DNA of 64,000 bases from Halobacteriovoraceae bacterium (GTDB lineage Bacteria; Bdellovibrionota; Bacteriovoracia; Bacteriovoracales; Bacteriovoracaceae), in NCBI GenBank assembly GCA_002712005.1, contig PASP01000020.1, positions 62,001-126,000 on the forward strand. The letters run 5' to 3'. Position 1 is the stretch's first letter. Every line of letters starts with the position of its first letter. The notes beneath the pieces were generated by a model. The model was not told the origin of the DNA. It worked only from the letters and a program-made list of their open reading frames with translations, and made no database searches. Positions 38,182 through 48,299 of the stretch are shown here, in pieces. The translations under genes and the position numbers were made by a program.

Positions 38182-39549
38182 CTAGAGATAGCTTTCTAAA
38201 TCTTTTGCTCTCTTAATTCCAATGAGCTTTAATTTTTTAAATTTATCTTTGAATTTTACTGCTGTTTTTAATGAGGTATATACAACTTCATAATTGAGTT
38301 GTTGTATTTCTTTTAGTCTAGACTCTATCATTGGCACACTTCTAACCTCTCCAGTCAGTCCAACTTCACCTAGAAAGATCTCTCCAGTTTTTATAGCTCT
38401 ACCTTTATAGCTTGATAAAAGACTTGCAATAATACTCAAATCACTTTCTCTAGATGAAAGCTTAAAGCCACCTACAACATTGAGATAGATATCATTGTAA
38501 CTTAAAGGTAGCTCAAAATATTTTTCAATAATGGCCACCATCATAGATAATCTATTTTGATCTATCCCCTGTGTTGTCCTTCTTCCATTTCCAAATTTGT
38601 TCTCAACAACGAGAGCTTGAATTTCAATAAATAAAGGTCTTGATCCTTCTAAAATGCAAGTCAAACTTCGACCGTAGGAGTCTTCTAATTGATCGTCTAA
38701 AAAGTATTGGCTAGGATTGGGAACTTCTTTAAGCCCCGCTTCTTCCATTTCAAAAATACCCACCTCATTCGTATTACCAAATCTATTTTTAATGGCCCTT
38801 AGTATACGATACTGACCAAACTGATCCCCTTCAAAGTAGATTACTGTATCTACCATATGTTCTAATATTTTCGGCCCTGCAATATTTCCATCTTTTGTTA
38901 TATGACCAACTATAAAGCATGTAATTCCTTTCGTTTTAACATGATTCATAAGTTCATAGGTTACTTCTCTGATTTGACTAACTGTCCCAGGTGCTGACTG
39001 TATATCTTGCGACACTGTAGTCTGTATGGAGTCCACAACCAGAAAACTTGGCCTTTCTTTTTGTATGACTTCTAAAATATTTTGCCATGAAGTTTCATTT
39101 AAAATGAGTAAGTTTTCTGAACTTACTCCCATTCGCTTTGCTCTTCCAGCTATCTGAGATTCCGACTCTTCTCCAGATACATAGAGAATTTTCTTATCCT
39201 TATATTTCGATGATAGTCGTGACATTACTTCTAAAAGAAGAGTTGATTTTCCAATTCCGGGTTGCCCACCTATTAGACTTAAACTACCTGGAACGAGCCC
39301 ACCTCCTACAACACGATCAAACTCATTGAGGTAAGTTTTTGTTCTTTCAATATTTATGGCCGTGATTTCAGATATTGTTTTCGGGTCTTTCAATGATTTA
39401 GATCTTCTTGTACCAGCACTACTTGATTGTGTAATTGGTGCCGACTCTTCCAAAGTATTCCATTCACTACATTCTGGACACTTTCCTAGCCACTTTGGAG
39501 ATTCATAATTACAATTTTGACAAATATAGACCGTCTTCTTTTTAGCCAT
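38182..39549 (-). CDS. radA: DNA repair protein RadA/Sms
   Basis: A RecA-like branch-migration helicase for recombinational repair. The C4 zinc finger (CQNC...CPEC) is at residues 10-30. Walker A GGQPGIGKST lies near 93, the RadA-specific KNRFG motif near 250, and a Lon-like C-terminal domain with GEVGLTGEVRSV near 385. The 455-aa length is normal. It is the second gene after ligA on the minus strand (9-bp gap), a plausible repair operon. Confidence 0.96.
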   Translation of the reverse strand: MAKKKTVYICQNCNYESPKWLGKCPECSEWNTLEESAPITQSSSAGTRRSKSLKDPKTISEITAINIERTKTYLNEFDRVVGGGLVPGSLSLIGGQPGIGKSTLLLEVMSRLSSKYKDKKILYVSGEESESQIAGRAKRMGVSSENLLILNETSWQNILEVIQKERPSFLVVDSIQTTVSQDIQSAPGTVSQIREVTYELMNHVKTKGITCFIVGHITKDGNIAGPKILEHMVDTVIYFEGDQFGQYRILRAIKNRFGNTNEVGIFEMEEAGLKEVPNPSQYFLDDQLEDSYGRSLTCILEGSRPLFIEIQALVVENKFGNGRRTTQGIDQNRLSMMVAIIEKYFELPLSYNDIYLNVVGGFKLSSRESDLSIIASLLSSYKGRAIKTGEIFLGEVGLTGEVRSVPMIESRLKEIQQLNYEVVYTSLKTAVKFKDKFKKLKLIGIKRAKDLESYL

Positions 39550-39558
39550 TCTTAGATC

Positions 39559-41442
39559 CTAGTTTTCTAATTTTTCAAAGAATTCATCCTCTGAAATAAC
39601 TGGAATTTCTAGTTCTATTGCCTTTTTGAATTTGCTACTTGTTGGCTCTTTATCATTTGTGATTAGAAAGTCTGTTGATTTAGAGACTGAAGAGGCTACG
39701 ATTCCTCCAATCTCCCTAATTACTTTTTCTATTTCTGAACGTTTTCTAGTTAACGACCCTGTAATACAAATTCTCTTCTTAAGAAAGATTGTTTCTTGAT
39801 GGTTAATTTCTTCAAAATGAAATCCCAAGGCCAAGAGATTATCTATTAGATCAAATTTACTCTTTAAACTATTTAAAAATTCAGTCGAAGACTTTTCTGC
39901 AAAGCCTTCTATCTCTTGCATCTTTTCAGGTGTTAAGGATTTTATCTTTTCTACAGTATTATATCCGGCCATGACCACTTTTTCACACTTATTATAGGCA
40001 CCGCCCTGGATGCCCAAAGCACTTAAAAATGTGGGGAAGTCTACAGTTTTGGACTTATTTATAGAATTGATAAGCTTATTGGCCAACTTATCTTTTACCT
40101 TATCTAAGGTCATAAGCTTTTCTACATCTAGTTTATAAAGATCTTCTATTTCTAATACGAGTTCTGCTTTGATGAGTTCATCTAACCTTTTAGAAGAGAG
40201 ATCATCTATTCCAATTTTTTGAATAAAGTTGAGTATTGTTTCTTTAACCTGAGCTGGGCATTTCGGATTTTCACAGATGAGTCTAATCTCTTTTTCTATT
40301 ACAGCTTGCTTACAACTAGGGCACTCTTTTGGAATAACATATTCGTCTTTTGATGACTCAATGACATCCATAAACTTAGGAATAACTTCGCCACTTCTTA
40401 TAATTTGAATTTCATCATTCTTTTTTAATTTAAATTGCTTAACCATTCCATAGTTATGAAGCGTAACACGTGATATCTTCGCTCCTGATAGTTCTACAGG
40501 TTCAACTTCTGCTATTGGTGTTAAGATTCCATTTCTTGACACTTGCCAAGTCAATTTTCTAATCTTCGTATTCTTAGCTTCACCTTGAAACTTAAAGGCC
40601 ATTTTATATCTTGGATGGTGAGCTGTTGCACCTAACTCTTCATGAATAGACAAATCATTATAGCTGAAAACTACTCCATCTATTTGAAATTCGCCTTCAG
40701 ACATAAACTCTTGTGCTGACTTAAGAACTTCCTCAATTTTCTTTTCATTCTTATGAAGAACAACTTCTGGTATGAGAAATTTCATTTGATTCAACTTATC
40801 AAACTTCTCCATTTCCGTTTTTAGGTTGATACTCTCTTCGATGAGATCAAATGCACAAAATCTTATGTATCGATTTAATTCTAAATTATCTTTTCTACCA
40901 ATAAGTCCAGCAACTATATTTCTTTGAGAGGTGGGTTTATCCAACCCAATATTTTCCATTTCATCTGAAAGTTTGAAGAAGTCTTCTTCTGTACAATAAA
41001 TTTCACCTCTTATCTCTAGTCTTTCTTTGACATCAATTGTCGTACTAATACCCTTCATCCAAATTGCTTTAGAGGTTATATTTTCACCAATTGAGCCATC
41101 ACCACGTGTCTTTGCCATGCTCAAACTTCCATTTTCGTAGACTAAGCTACAACTCACACCGTCGTACTTAAACATAGAGACGACTTCTTTTCCATCTATC
41201 CAACTAAGTAAGTCTTCTTCCTTATATGTTTTATTGAGGGAGAGCATTTTCGTGTCATGAGCGACTTTATCTAAACCTGTTGGCGCAGAACCCACGATAT
41301 CAAGAACTCTATTATTGGGGCTTAACGTGCGTAATTCATCTTCTAGCTTATCGTATTCGATATCCATAATTTCTGGATATCCTTGATAATATTTAGCCTT
41401 ATGATACTTGATCAACTCTTCTAGCTCTTGAATTCTGTTCAT
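39559..41442 (-). CDS. ligA: NAD+-dependent DNA ligase
   Basis: Seals nicks using NAD+. The adenylation-domain active-site lysine is in SMFKYDGVS near residue 92, with TRGDGSIGENIT and the QIDGVVFSYND motif following. The OB fold, the four-Cys zinc finger (CPSCKQAV... CENPKCPAQ, about 375-400), the HhH region and a C-terminal BRCT domain (ICITGSLTRKRSEIEKVI, about 555-627) are present. At 627 aa it is slightly below the usual ~670, through short loops rather than a missing domain. It follows the barrel-protein gene on the same strand. Confidence 0.96.
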   Translation of the reverse strand: MNRIQELEELIKYHKAKYYQGYPEIMDIEYDKLEDELRTLSPNNRVLDIVGSAPTGLDKVAHDTKMLSLNKTYKEEDLLSWIDGKEVVSMFKYDGVSCSLVYENGSLSMAKTRGDGSIGENITSKAIWMKGISTTIDVKERLEIRGEIYCTEEDFFKLSDEMENIGLDKPTSQRNIVAGLIGRKDNLELNRYIRFCAFDLIEESINLKTEMEKFDKLNQMKFLIPEVVLHKNEKKIEEVLKSAQEFMSEGEFQIDGVVFSYNDLSIHEELGATAHHPRYKMAFKFQGEAKNTKIRKLTWQVSRNGILTPIAEVEPVELSGAKISRVTLHNYGMVKQFKLKKNDEIQIIRSGEVIPKFMDVIESSKDEYVIPKECPSCKQAVIEKEIRLICENPKCPAQVKETILNFIQKIGIDDLSSKRLDELIKAELVLEIEDLYKLDVEKLMTLDKVKDKLANKLINSINKSKTVDFPTFLSALGIQGGAYNKCEKVVMAGYNTVEKIKSLTPEKMQEIEGFAEKSSTEFLNSLKSKFDLIDNLLALGFHFEEINHQETIFLKKRICITGSLTRKRSEIEKVIREIGGIVASSVSKSTDFLITNDKEPTSSKFKKAIELEIPVISEDEFFEKLEN

Positions 41443-41454
41443 TTTAATCTCGTA

Positions 41455-42915
41455 TTAGAAAGTAAAGGTCGTACCTAATTTGAAAGTAGATTGCTTAACT
41501 GTAATACTTTTTTCTGGATTGGTAAAACTGGCCTTCGAAGAGTTCACGCCATAGGATAAATCAAATGTCATATTTGGTGCGTAAAGATATTTTCCACCAA
41601 ATTCTAAGGCATAATTTCTTGCTGAATCTTCTTCTCCAAAAACAGCTCCCTCTTCATCATATGAAGGATTAAATAGAAGAGATAATTCCATATATAATCT
41701 AACTATTTTTTGTACTGGAATACTTCCTCTAGCTCCCATTAAGATACCTTTAAATGAGACCTCAGTCATACCATCAGCAGGGGAAGAATCCAGTCCATAG
41801 GTATATGACCCATAACCAATAAACGCATCAATTTGTGGACCGTAGAAAAATCCCATCGGAAGATATTTATATCCAAACTTCAAATTAAAAAGTGAGTTAC
41901 TCATGTCATTCTCACTTCTTGAAAGACTACCTTCTTCTGAAGAAAGACTTCCAAAAGTTTTTCCTATATCTAATCCTACCCAATATTTTCTCGTGATCCA
42001 AAGAGAAGTTCTGAGATCTACACCTAAAAGAGTTCCACCTATTTTTTTAACATCAGGATTTTCTGATGTTGCCGATCCTTTCCCAACATTAAATAGAAGT
42101 GATACCTCTCCTAGTTTTCCAAATTCATAAGGGTTATCTTCCTCATACTTTCTTTTTTCAACAAGATTAGAGTCTTTATTTCTCTCCAATAAGACCCAGT
42201 CTCCAACTCTCAATCTCTTTTTTGTTGAATAACTTAGGATATTTCCTTGTGCCTGTGTATCTGAACTATGTATGACTTTCCCTTCTCCAAGCTTTTCTGT
42301 TTCCCAGTCTACAATTTCTTTAAGAAGTGGGTGATTTCTCTTCCCTAAAGGGCGTAAGACAACAACCTCATTGCCTTGGAACATACTTCTATTTGTCCCA
42401 ACATCTAATGTGAATTGATTCCCTAATACACCTGTTATAATTCCATCATATGGAATTTGCTTTTCATAAACGACTAACCAATTCTTTATCGTTTGAGATA
42501 TTACTTTATGCTCTTCTGTGTTAAGTCTCGTACTTTCTTTGAAGTAAATATCCTCGCCATTTTTACCAATGACTTCGATTTCTACATTTACACCCTTAAC
42601 TTCATTTTCTACTTTTACTTTAATCAACGACCCAGTATTTGTTTTTTCACTTATTATTTTTAATACTCTTGGGTTCTCTAAAACCTGATCTAAATTTTTC
42701 TTATAATTAGCTAAAATATTTAAAATTTCACTATTACTTGTATAGTAGCACCAGTCTGAATCTCTTAAGTATCTTTCGACATCTTCAAATACTTTAAAGC
42801 CTATTGCTCCTCCAACATTATCCTTCACAGGCAGAATCATACATCGTCGCATCGATGCCTCTGCTGTAAAGATTGTGCAAAAGAATATTACAATTAAAAT
42901 TAATTTAGATTTCAT
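41455..42915 (-). CDS. Exported FlgT-like/outer-membrane barrel fusion protein
   Basis: A 486-aa exported protein from the ATG at 42915; an upstream frame to 42960 adds only 15 residues ahead of a good signal peptide (KLILIVIFFCTIFTAEAS). The N-terminal half (ILPVKDNVGGAIGFKVFEDV onward) is CsgG/FlgT-like in its mixed alpha-beta pattern. Near residues 160-240 a PYDGIITGVLGNQFTLDVG... GNEVVVL segment resembles the SH3-like C-terminal domain of FlgT. The last ~200 residues are amphipathic strands ending VKQSTFKLGTTFTF, a barrel with a terminal Phe. It may be an outer-membrane assembly factor. It overlaps the upstream HTH gene's 3' end by 11 bp. Confidence 0.6.
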   Translation of the reverse strand: MKSKLILIVIFFCTIFTAEASMRRCMILPVKDNVGGAIGFKVFEDVERYLRDSDWCYYTSNSEILNILANYKKNLDQVLENPRVLKIISEKTNTGSLIKVKVENEVKGVNVEIEVIGKNGEDIYFKESTRLNTEEHKVISQTIKNWLVVYEKQIPYDGIITGVLGNQFTLDVGTNRSMFQGNEVVVLRPLGKRNHPLLKEIVDWETEKLGEGKVIHSSDTQAQGNILSYSTKKRLRVGDWVLLERNKDSNLVEKRKYEEDNPYEFGKLGEVSLLFNVGKGSATSENPDVKKIGGTLLGVDLRTSLWITRKYWVGLDIGKTFGSLSSEEGSLSRSENDMSNSLFNLKFGYKYLPMGFFYGPQIDAFIGYGSYTYGLDSSPADGMTEVSFKGILMGARGSIPVQKIVRLYMELSLLFNPSYDEEGAVFGEEDSARNYALEFGGKYLYAPNMTFDLSYGVNSSKASFTNPEKSITVKQSTFKLGTTFTF

Positions 42916-43231
42916 TAGGCAACTCAGGTAATGGAGGAGTATTTCTTTTATCGTTTTCATAGATTTGAACTAACATTTTCAGGTCATTATTCTCTTCTTC
43001 AAGCTGACGTATTCTTGATTCAAGCTCTACCAATCTGAAACGCAATTCCATTTCTTCTTTTTCCAAAGACTGTTGCTTATTTTGATAATTCTCATCAGAT
43101 ACAAAAATATAGTACTTACCTTCTTCAAGTTTATATTTAACTCTTTCTGATTTTATATATCTTCGAATTGTAGAAACTGATTTATCCCGATAACTAGAAT
43201 ACTCGGGTATTGTAAGCCAATGACCTTCCAT
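42905..43231 (-). CDS. Small HTH (MerR/excisionase-like) protein with coiled coil
   Basis: A 108-aa protein. Residues 1-50 (LTIPEYSSYRDKSVSTIRRYIKSERVKYKLEEGKYYI) follow the winged-HTH pattern of MerR/excisionase DNA-binding domains. Residues 55-95 (LEKEEMELRFRLVELESRIRQLEEENNDLKMLVQIY) form a leucine-zipper-like coiled coil with clear heptads. It is likely a dimeric DNA-binding regulator or scaffold. Its 3' end overlaps the start of the barrel-protein gene, so they are co-expressed. Confidence 0.6.
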   Translation of the reverse strand: MEGHWLTIPEYSSYRDKSVSTIRRYIKSERVKYKLEEGKYYIFVSDENYQNKQQSLEKEEMELRFRLVELESRIRQLEEENNDLKMLVQIYENDKRNTPPLPELPNEI

Positions 43232-43320
43232 AGTTCACCTCTGCCTTTATTCTAGTCAATAATCAATTATTTTCAAAGTTCATACTCGACTTCTTTGTTA
43301 AATTTCCGATAAGTTAAAGT

Positions 43321-44496
43321 ATGAGACGTGTAGATATTGATAATTTTAAAGGCAAGAAAATTGCTCTAGTATTAAGTGGTGGCGTAGTTAAGGCCTCTGC
43401 CTGGCATATTGGTGTTGGTCTTGCCTTAGATGAACTTGGATTTTCCCTTAAGTCTAATCACTCTGAGCCTAGCCCATTAGAAATTTCAACATATGTTGGG
43501 AGTTCTGCAGGAGCTTTGATCAGTTTGTATTATGCTTCTGGTTATAGCCCTCGTGATATCATTAATGCTCATCTTTATAAAGACAAGAATGTTCTCGCAC
43601 CAGTCACCTATAAAGACATGCTATCGCTAAAATCGGATACTCCTCGTCCACCTAAGGGAAAATTCTATGAACCCTTTTCCGAGTTCCCGTTCTTTCTAAA
43701 ATCTATACTAAATCCCCTTCTTTCCTTTAATGGTCTTTTCAGTACTACTGGTTTGAAGCGTTATCTTGAACGAGAAGTTCTTATCTCAAATAACTTTCAA
43801 GACTATAAATCTGATGTTTTTGTAATAGCCACTCAGCTTGATCACTCTCGAAAGGTTGTTTTTTCAAAATATAAATATCCTAGTCCCTATCATGATAAGA
43901 CAGTTTCTTATTATACCAATACACCAATCTCTGAAGGTGTTGCTGCCTCCATGAGTGTCCCTCCTTTCTATTCTCCATCTCCTGTAAAAAATCCCGTAAC
44001 GGGTAAAACAGAATATTATATTGATGGAGAAATTAGAGAGACTCTTTCTACTCATGTCGCAGTAGACAATCAATGTGATGTCATTATCAGCAGCTGGACC
44101 CACACGCCTTATCATTTTCACAATGAGATAGGCTCGCTTGTTAACTACGGTCTTCCTGCTATTGCGACTCAAGCCATCTATCTCATGATCCAAAAGAAAA
44201 TCGTTTCATCACGGGCCAAAAGAGCTGCATCTGCAGATATCATTGATACGGTTAATGAGTATTGTAAGGGCCATCGAATCGATGAGGTTCATAGAAGAAA
44301 CCTTCTTCAGATTCTCGAAAGAAAGCTTAATTATAATCCCAATATCCACTATATCGATATTTTTCCGACCCATGAAAACTATGGTATCTTCTTTAAAAAT
44401 AGTTTTTCTTTAAACCCAAATAATATGAGAAGCTTAGTTAAGCTCGGGTTTCAAAGAACAATGGAAATTTTTAAAAGGCACGAATGGGAAAGTTAA
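43321..44496 (+). CDS. Patatin-like phospholipase
   Basis: A 391-aa predicted lipid acyl hydrolase using a Ser-Asp dyad. The oxyanion-hole glycines are in VLSGGVVKASAWHIG near residue 20, the nucleophile Ser is in GSSAGALIS (GxSxG) near 61, and the dyad Asp is in YIDGEIRETL near 238. No signal peptide is evident, so it is cytoplasmic or exported by another route. It overlaps the downstream transglycosylase gene by 13 bp, suggesting coupled expression of a lipid hydrolase and a cell-wall hydrolase. Confidence 0.85.
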   Translation: MRRVDIDNFKGKKIALVLSGGVVKASAWHIGVGLALDELGFSLKSNHSEPSPLEISTYVGSSAGALISLYYASGYSPRDIINAHLYKDKNVLAPVTYKDMLSLKSDTPRPPKGKFYEPFSEFPFFLKSILNPLLSFNGLFSTTGLKRYLEREVLISNNFQDYKSDVFVIATQLDHSRKVVFSKYKYPSPYHDKTVSYYTNTPISEGVAASMSVPPFYSPSPVKNPVTGKTEYYIDGEIRETLSTHVAVDNQCDVIISSWTHTPYHFHNEIGSLVNYGLPAIATQAIYLMIQKKIVSSRAKRAASADIIDTVNEYCKGHRIDEVHRRNLLQILERKLNYNPNIHYIDIFPTHENYGIFFKNSFSLNPNNMRSLVKLGFQRTMEIFKRHEWES

Positions 44497-45836
44497 TTTT
44501 ATTTTTTTTTCTTATAAATATCTTATCTGTTAAAGCATTTAATCCTGATAATATCTTTCAAGACGATCTAACTCTTTTTGACTCACTGAATATTAACTTA
44601 TCAGGCCAGGCGCATTCTGTTCGTGATAAAGAAGACTTTACTCTCTTTCTCACAGATCCTTCGCAAAAAGTTTCTGATGACTTTGCTGTACCAACAGCTT
44701 TAATGGATCGAGTAAGATTTTGGTTTAATGTATACACTAAATACACTAGTCATTTTTCTGTAATTCACGACATTGATAACCTCGGAATCATTTATGATGT
44801 GATTGATTTCTCCGATGTAGTTTCTAATATCTCTAACCGTAATACTCGCTATGCGATACAAAATAAGTCTCTCAAAAGTATCATTAAAGAGTACAAGTCA
44901 TCTTTCTCATCCCTTTCTAAAGGAAAGTGTAATACTGAAAAGTGTTTGCGTATTTTATCCGCACTAGATAAAGCCAAGGTCAAGATTCCTAAAAAAGGAC
45001 GGAAGCAGTTCTTCCTTAATCTTAGAAATAAAGTTCGAACACAAACGGGCCAACATGATCACATTAGACAAGGTCTAGTGAATATCGATGGTTACAATGA
45101 GAGTATAGAGCACCTCTTTAAAGTCTTTGATTTGCCTCACGAACTTCTCGCCGTTAGCTTTCTCGAGTCTTCTTTCAATATCCACGCCGAATCCAAGGTG
45201 GGTGCAACTGGACCATGGCAATTTATGCGCGTTATTGGTAAACATTTTATGAAAATTAATAGAAATGTAGATCAAAGACGCTCCGCTGTTCTAAGTACAG
45301 CTGCAGCCCTCCATCTTTTGAAGCAAAATAAAAAAATTATGAAAACATGGGATTTGGCCGTTAATGCCTACAACTCTGGAACCGGTCTACTAAGAAGAGG
45401 TGTTAAGTCTCTTTATAAGAAAGGTTTTAAAAACCCTCGTGTTGAACATCTCATTGACCATTTTCAACATCGCAACTGGGGATTTGCCGCTAAGAATTTC
45501 TATTCCGAGTTCTTGGCCCTCGTTTACACACTAGCCTATAGAGACGAAATACTTCAGCAGAAGTTCAATTTAAAGGATGGCGATTTAGATATTTATTTAA
45601 CAAAATGTAAATTGCCGCTAGTGAAGCTGATTTCTACATTAAAAAGTTCAAAGCATAATATTCTTCGCGTAAATAATCACTTAAAACGCTCGAGAGCAAC
45701 CTATCCTAAAGGGACCGTCCTCATATCTGATGTTAATCTAACATCACGCAAATACTTAAAAATTCCCCATAACAAGCTCAAGAGCTATTACCCTAAAAAT
45801 CTATATAAACTAGTTGCTAAGGAAAGATGTCGATAA
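44484..45836 (+). CDS. MltD-like lytic transglycosylase
   Basis: A 450-aa periplasmic enzyme with a short signal peptide (LILFFFLINILSVKA). The SLT domain spans about residues 205-340: catalytic Glu228 in SFLESSFN, the GATGPWQFM motif and a VNAYNSGTGLL segment, as in MltD. MltD usually ends in LysM repeats, but here the C-terminal ~100 residues (HNILRVNNHL... YPKGTVLIS... YKLVAKERCR) are basic and only faintly LysM-like. It is translationally coupled to the patatin gene. Confidence 0.85.
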   Translation: MGKLILFFFLINILSVKAFNPDNIFQDDLTLFDSLNINLSGQAHSVRDKEDFTLFLTDPSQKVSDDFAVPTALMDRVRFWFNVYTKYTSHFSVIHDIDNLGIIYDVIDFSDVVSNISNRNTRYAIQNKSLKSIIKEYKSSFSSLSKGKCNTEKCLRILSALDKAKVKIPKKGRKQFFLNLRNKVRTQTGQHDHIRQGLVNIDGYNESIEHLFKVFDLPHELLAVSFLESSFNIHAESKVGATGPWQFMRVIGKHFMKINRNVDQRRSAVLSTAAALHLLKQNKKIMKTWDLAVNAYNSGTGLLRRGVKSLYKKGFKNPRVEHLIDHFQHRNWGFAAKNFYSEFLALVYTLAYRDEILQQKFNLKDGDLDIYLTKCKLPLVKLISTLKSSKHNILRVNNHLKRSRATYPKGTVLISDVNLTSRKYLKIPHNKLKSYYPKNLYKLVAKERCR

Positions 45837-45844
45837 TTCTTTGA

Positions 45845-48136
45845 TTATAGCTGTTCAAGAATATAGCTACCTGGTGAGCAGTAAGTTCTAAGATAATCTT
45901 TCTTCCCATCTGCATACTCAACAAGTATAGGAAAGATTCCCTCTTCATTACCTAATATAAATAGTTTACCCGACATAGGTGAAACATATTTTGTGAATAC
46001 ACCATCTTTATCTAGGAAGTTTTGTTCAAATGTCATAGGTCCCTGAGCACTTTCTCCTCTGAGGCTAACATTTACAACTTCCTTTTTATCAAAATTAACT
46101 TGAACGAGACACTCTCTTTCATTTAATCCATCAATTTGAAAGCTTCTCATAATTTCTTGTACAAACTCTAAACTCGGTAATTCTAATTTATTTCCACCAT
46201 CTACACCGACAAAGATTGGTGACTCAAGATGGTTTACTTCAATATAGGTTCTACTTCCTTTTGTTCCCCAAGGAATATTGAGACTATACTTTCCTGAAGA
46301 TGTTTTCACGGGTTGTACCGCACCAACAAATGTTGTCATCTTTTGAGTATTCAAATCTAAGGGTACATTCTGTACTCCTAGAGTATTTTTTAAAGTAAGA
46401 TCAAAATTAATTTCGTGACTAGGCCTAGATGTAGCTATATCAAATGTCATTTCATCTGGGGCAACAAATGTAATTTTTGAGGCCTCGATTCGATTGGCTC
46501 CTAAATATTGAACACGGATATTTCCAGGAATGACTCCTAAGAAAAGAATATATCTATAATCATTGCCAGATTTAACAATTTTAAAATTCTCATCCAAATA
46601 CACTCTTTGCTCATAGCTATATTCTGTATTTTGATCACTTGATATCTCTACATCTTCAAAGTACTCACCCAGATCAACTAAATAGTAACCACCATAACCA
46701 CTTAATTCATTCTTATCCAAGTAGTCTTCTATAGACTTGATATCAATCATTGGGACTTCTACATTTGAAAACTCACCAGATAGTGGCGCTTCAATCGTAG
46801 TTCTTATATAAAAATTCTTAACTAAGGTTGCTCTTAATATTCCTGAGTATCCATTTAATGAGTACTCATATTCAATCTTTCCTGAATTATAATCTTCATA
46901 AGCTTTATTATTATTTGAAGCTGAGTACATTGAAAATCCATGAAGATTTTCACTCATTTCTTTATCAAGCTCAGTATGGATAGCATGAATAGTCAGTTTA
47001 GATTCTTCTTCAATTTCTCTAGTTGGAGCTGCTAATCCCGTTGTTATAGGATCATCTTTTTTAAACTCTTTTAATAAAGCTGCATAACTTTCAGCTTGAA
47101 CTTCCGTCCTTGCCTTCTGTCCACCCATCTCTCTATGTATAACGCTTTGTACTCTGTCTGAGATATCAGCCTTAGATACTTCTTCTAAAGAGCTTTCCAT
47201 GGCCATCATTGCTTCTGCTCTTGATAATTCTGTAGCATTTGCATCTGTGATTTTTTGAACATTATTATTGAGTGAATCTTCTATCTTTATAGTTTGTTCA
47301 ATTTTTTGATTAGGTTTTATTTCTTCTTGTGTATTTTCTATCGCAAGCTTCTCTGTGTTCTTATTTTTTTCTTCTTCTGTTTTCTTATCTTTTGAGTAGT
47401 CAAAGAATACAAGGTCGTCATCTATGGCCTTATCTTTCGAATTGGAAGCTTCCACTAATGAAACGATATCTTGTAGCTTTTGTTCTTCGAAGTTTTCTAT
47501 GGCTTCTTTACTATTAGGATCGATTTGATTTTGTTGAGAAGACTTACTTGCTATCAAGTCGTTCGTACTCTTTTTGCCTACTTGAGCTAGCTTTTCTTTC
47601 ATATTTTGAAAGTGTAATTCATAGGCAGCAGTCATACTTTCGACTGGTAGTTTTTTTAGTTCAAATCCATTGTGCTCAATATACATACTCAAGGATAGGA
47701 CAGACCCATCTGTTTTAACTTTGTTATTTGTTAGTTCCTTAGGTCCATCTTTTAAACTTTTGAGCTTATCGCTCTTAATTTCTTCTTGAATATTGAAATC
47801 ATCTTTTGCGATAACTTCAAGCTCATCTATATTCAATGCTTTCGTCTTTCTTTCTATTTTTATCTTTTCGATCAAACGAGGAGCTTTAGATTGTGTCTTA
47901 ACAGCTAGCTGTTTAGCAGAGTTTTGCTCTATGGCCTTTCGGTAAAGATCTTCTTCTGGGATATTTGAATTGGTCTTAGGGAGCTCTGTATCAGTGATCT
48001 TTACGATATTAGGAAATTCAATGGAAGGTATTTTTATCGTTAAAAAACTAGGTTTATTAGCTATACCACTACAGCCCTGACCCAATACGATCAGATAAAA
48101 TACGTAAGAAATGTAGAGAAAAAATTTGTTTTTCAC
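45845..48136 (-). CDS. Large lipoprotein of unknown function
   Basis: The frame can be extended to an ATG at 48226, but that ATG lies inside the stem of the atpC terminator. A GTG at 48136 with an AGGA ribosome site gives a proper signal sequence (KNKFFLYISYVFYLIVLGQGC) with the lipidated Cys near residue 22. The resulting protein is 763 aa. Residues ~40-380 are low-complexity, Lys/Glu/Ser-rich and probably disordered or coiled. Residues ~400-763 are a globular strand-rich part with one Cys pair near the C-terminus. Not recognised; probably an envelope or surface protein. Confidence 0.65.
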   Translation of the reverse strand: MKNKFFLYISYVFYLIVLGQGCSGIANKPSFLTIKIPSIEFPNIVKITDTELPKTNSNIPEEDLYRKAIEQNSAKQLAVKTQSKAPRLIEKIKIERKTKALNIDELEVIAKDDFNIQEEIKSDKLKSLKDGPKELTNNKVKTDGSVLSLSMYIEHNGFELKKLPVESMTAAYELHFQNMKEKLAQVGKKSTNDLIASKSSQQNQIDPNSKEAIENFEEQKLQDIVSLVEASNSKDKAIDDDLVFFDYSKDKKTEEEKNKNTEKLAIENTQEEIKPNQKIEQTIKIEDSLNNNVQKITDANATELSRAEAMMAMESSLEEVSKADISDRVQSVIHREMGGQKARTEVQAESYAALLKEFKKDDPITTGLAAPTREIEEESKLTIHAIHTELDKEMSENLHGFSMYSASNNNKAYEDYNSGKIEYEYSLNGYSGILRATLVKNFYIRTTIEAPLSGEFSNVEVPMIDIKSIEDYLDKNELSGYGGYYLVDLGEYFEDVEISSDQNTEYSYEQRVYLDENFKIVKSGNDYRYILFLGVIPGNIRVQYLGANRIEASKITFVAPDEMTFDIATSRPSHEINFDLTLKNTLGVQNVPLDLNTQKMTTFVGAVQPVKTSSGKYSLNIPWGTKGSRTYIEVNHLESPIFVGVDGGNKLELPSLEFVQEIMRSFQIDGLNERECLVQVNFDKKEVVNVSLRGESAQGPMTFEQNFLDKDGVFTKYVSPMSGKLFILGNEEGIFPILVEYADGKKDYLRTYCSPGSYILEQL

Positions 48137-48211
48137 TATCTTAATTTTCCTACATTTTCTAAAAATTACTATGGTTTGGAGCTTTTTACCCCTATTTTTT
48201 GACTGGCCAAA

Positions 48212-48241
48212 AACAAAAAAGCCCATGCATTAAACATGGGC
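48212..48241 (-). terminator. Rho-independent terminator of the atp operon
   Basis: GCCCATG (48221-48227) and CATGGGC (48235-48241) form a 7-bp stem around a 7-nt loop. On the minus strand six U positions follow. It lies 59 bp past the atpC stop and contains the spurious upstream ATG of the next gene. Confidence 0.85.
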
Positions 48242-48299
48242 AATTTGAAAATCTAATTTTTTTGAGTATTCATTTCTACTGGCTAAATAAATCTCTTTT

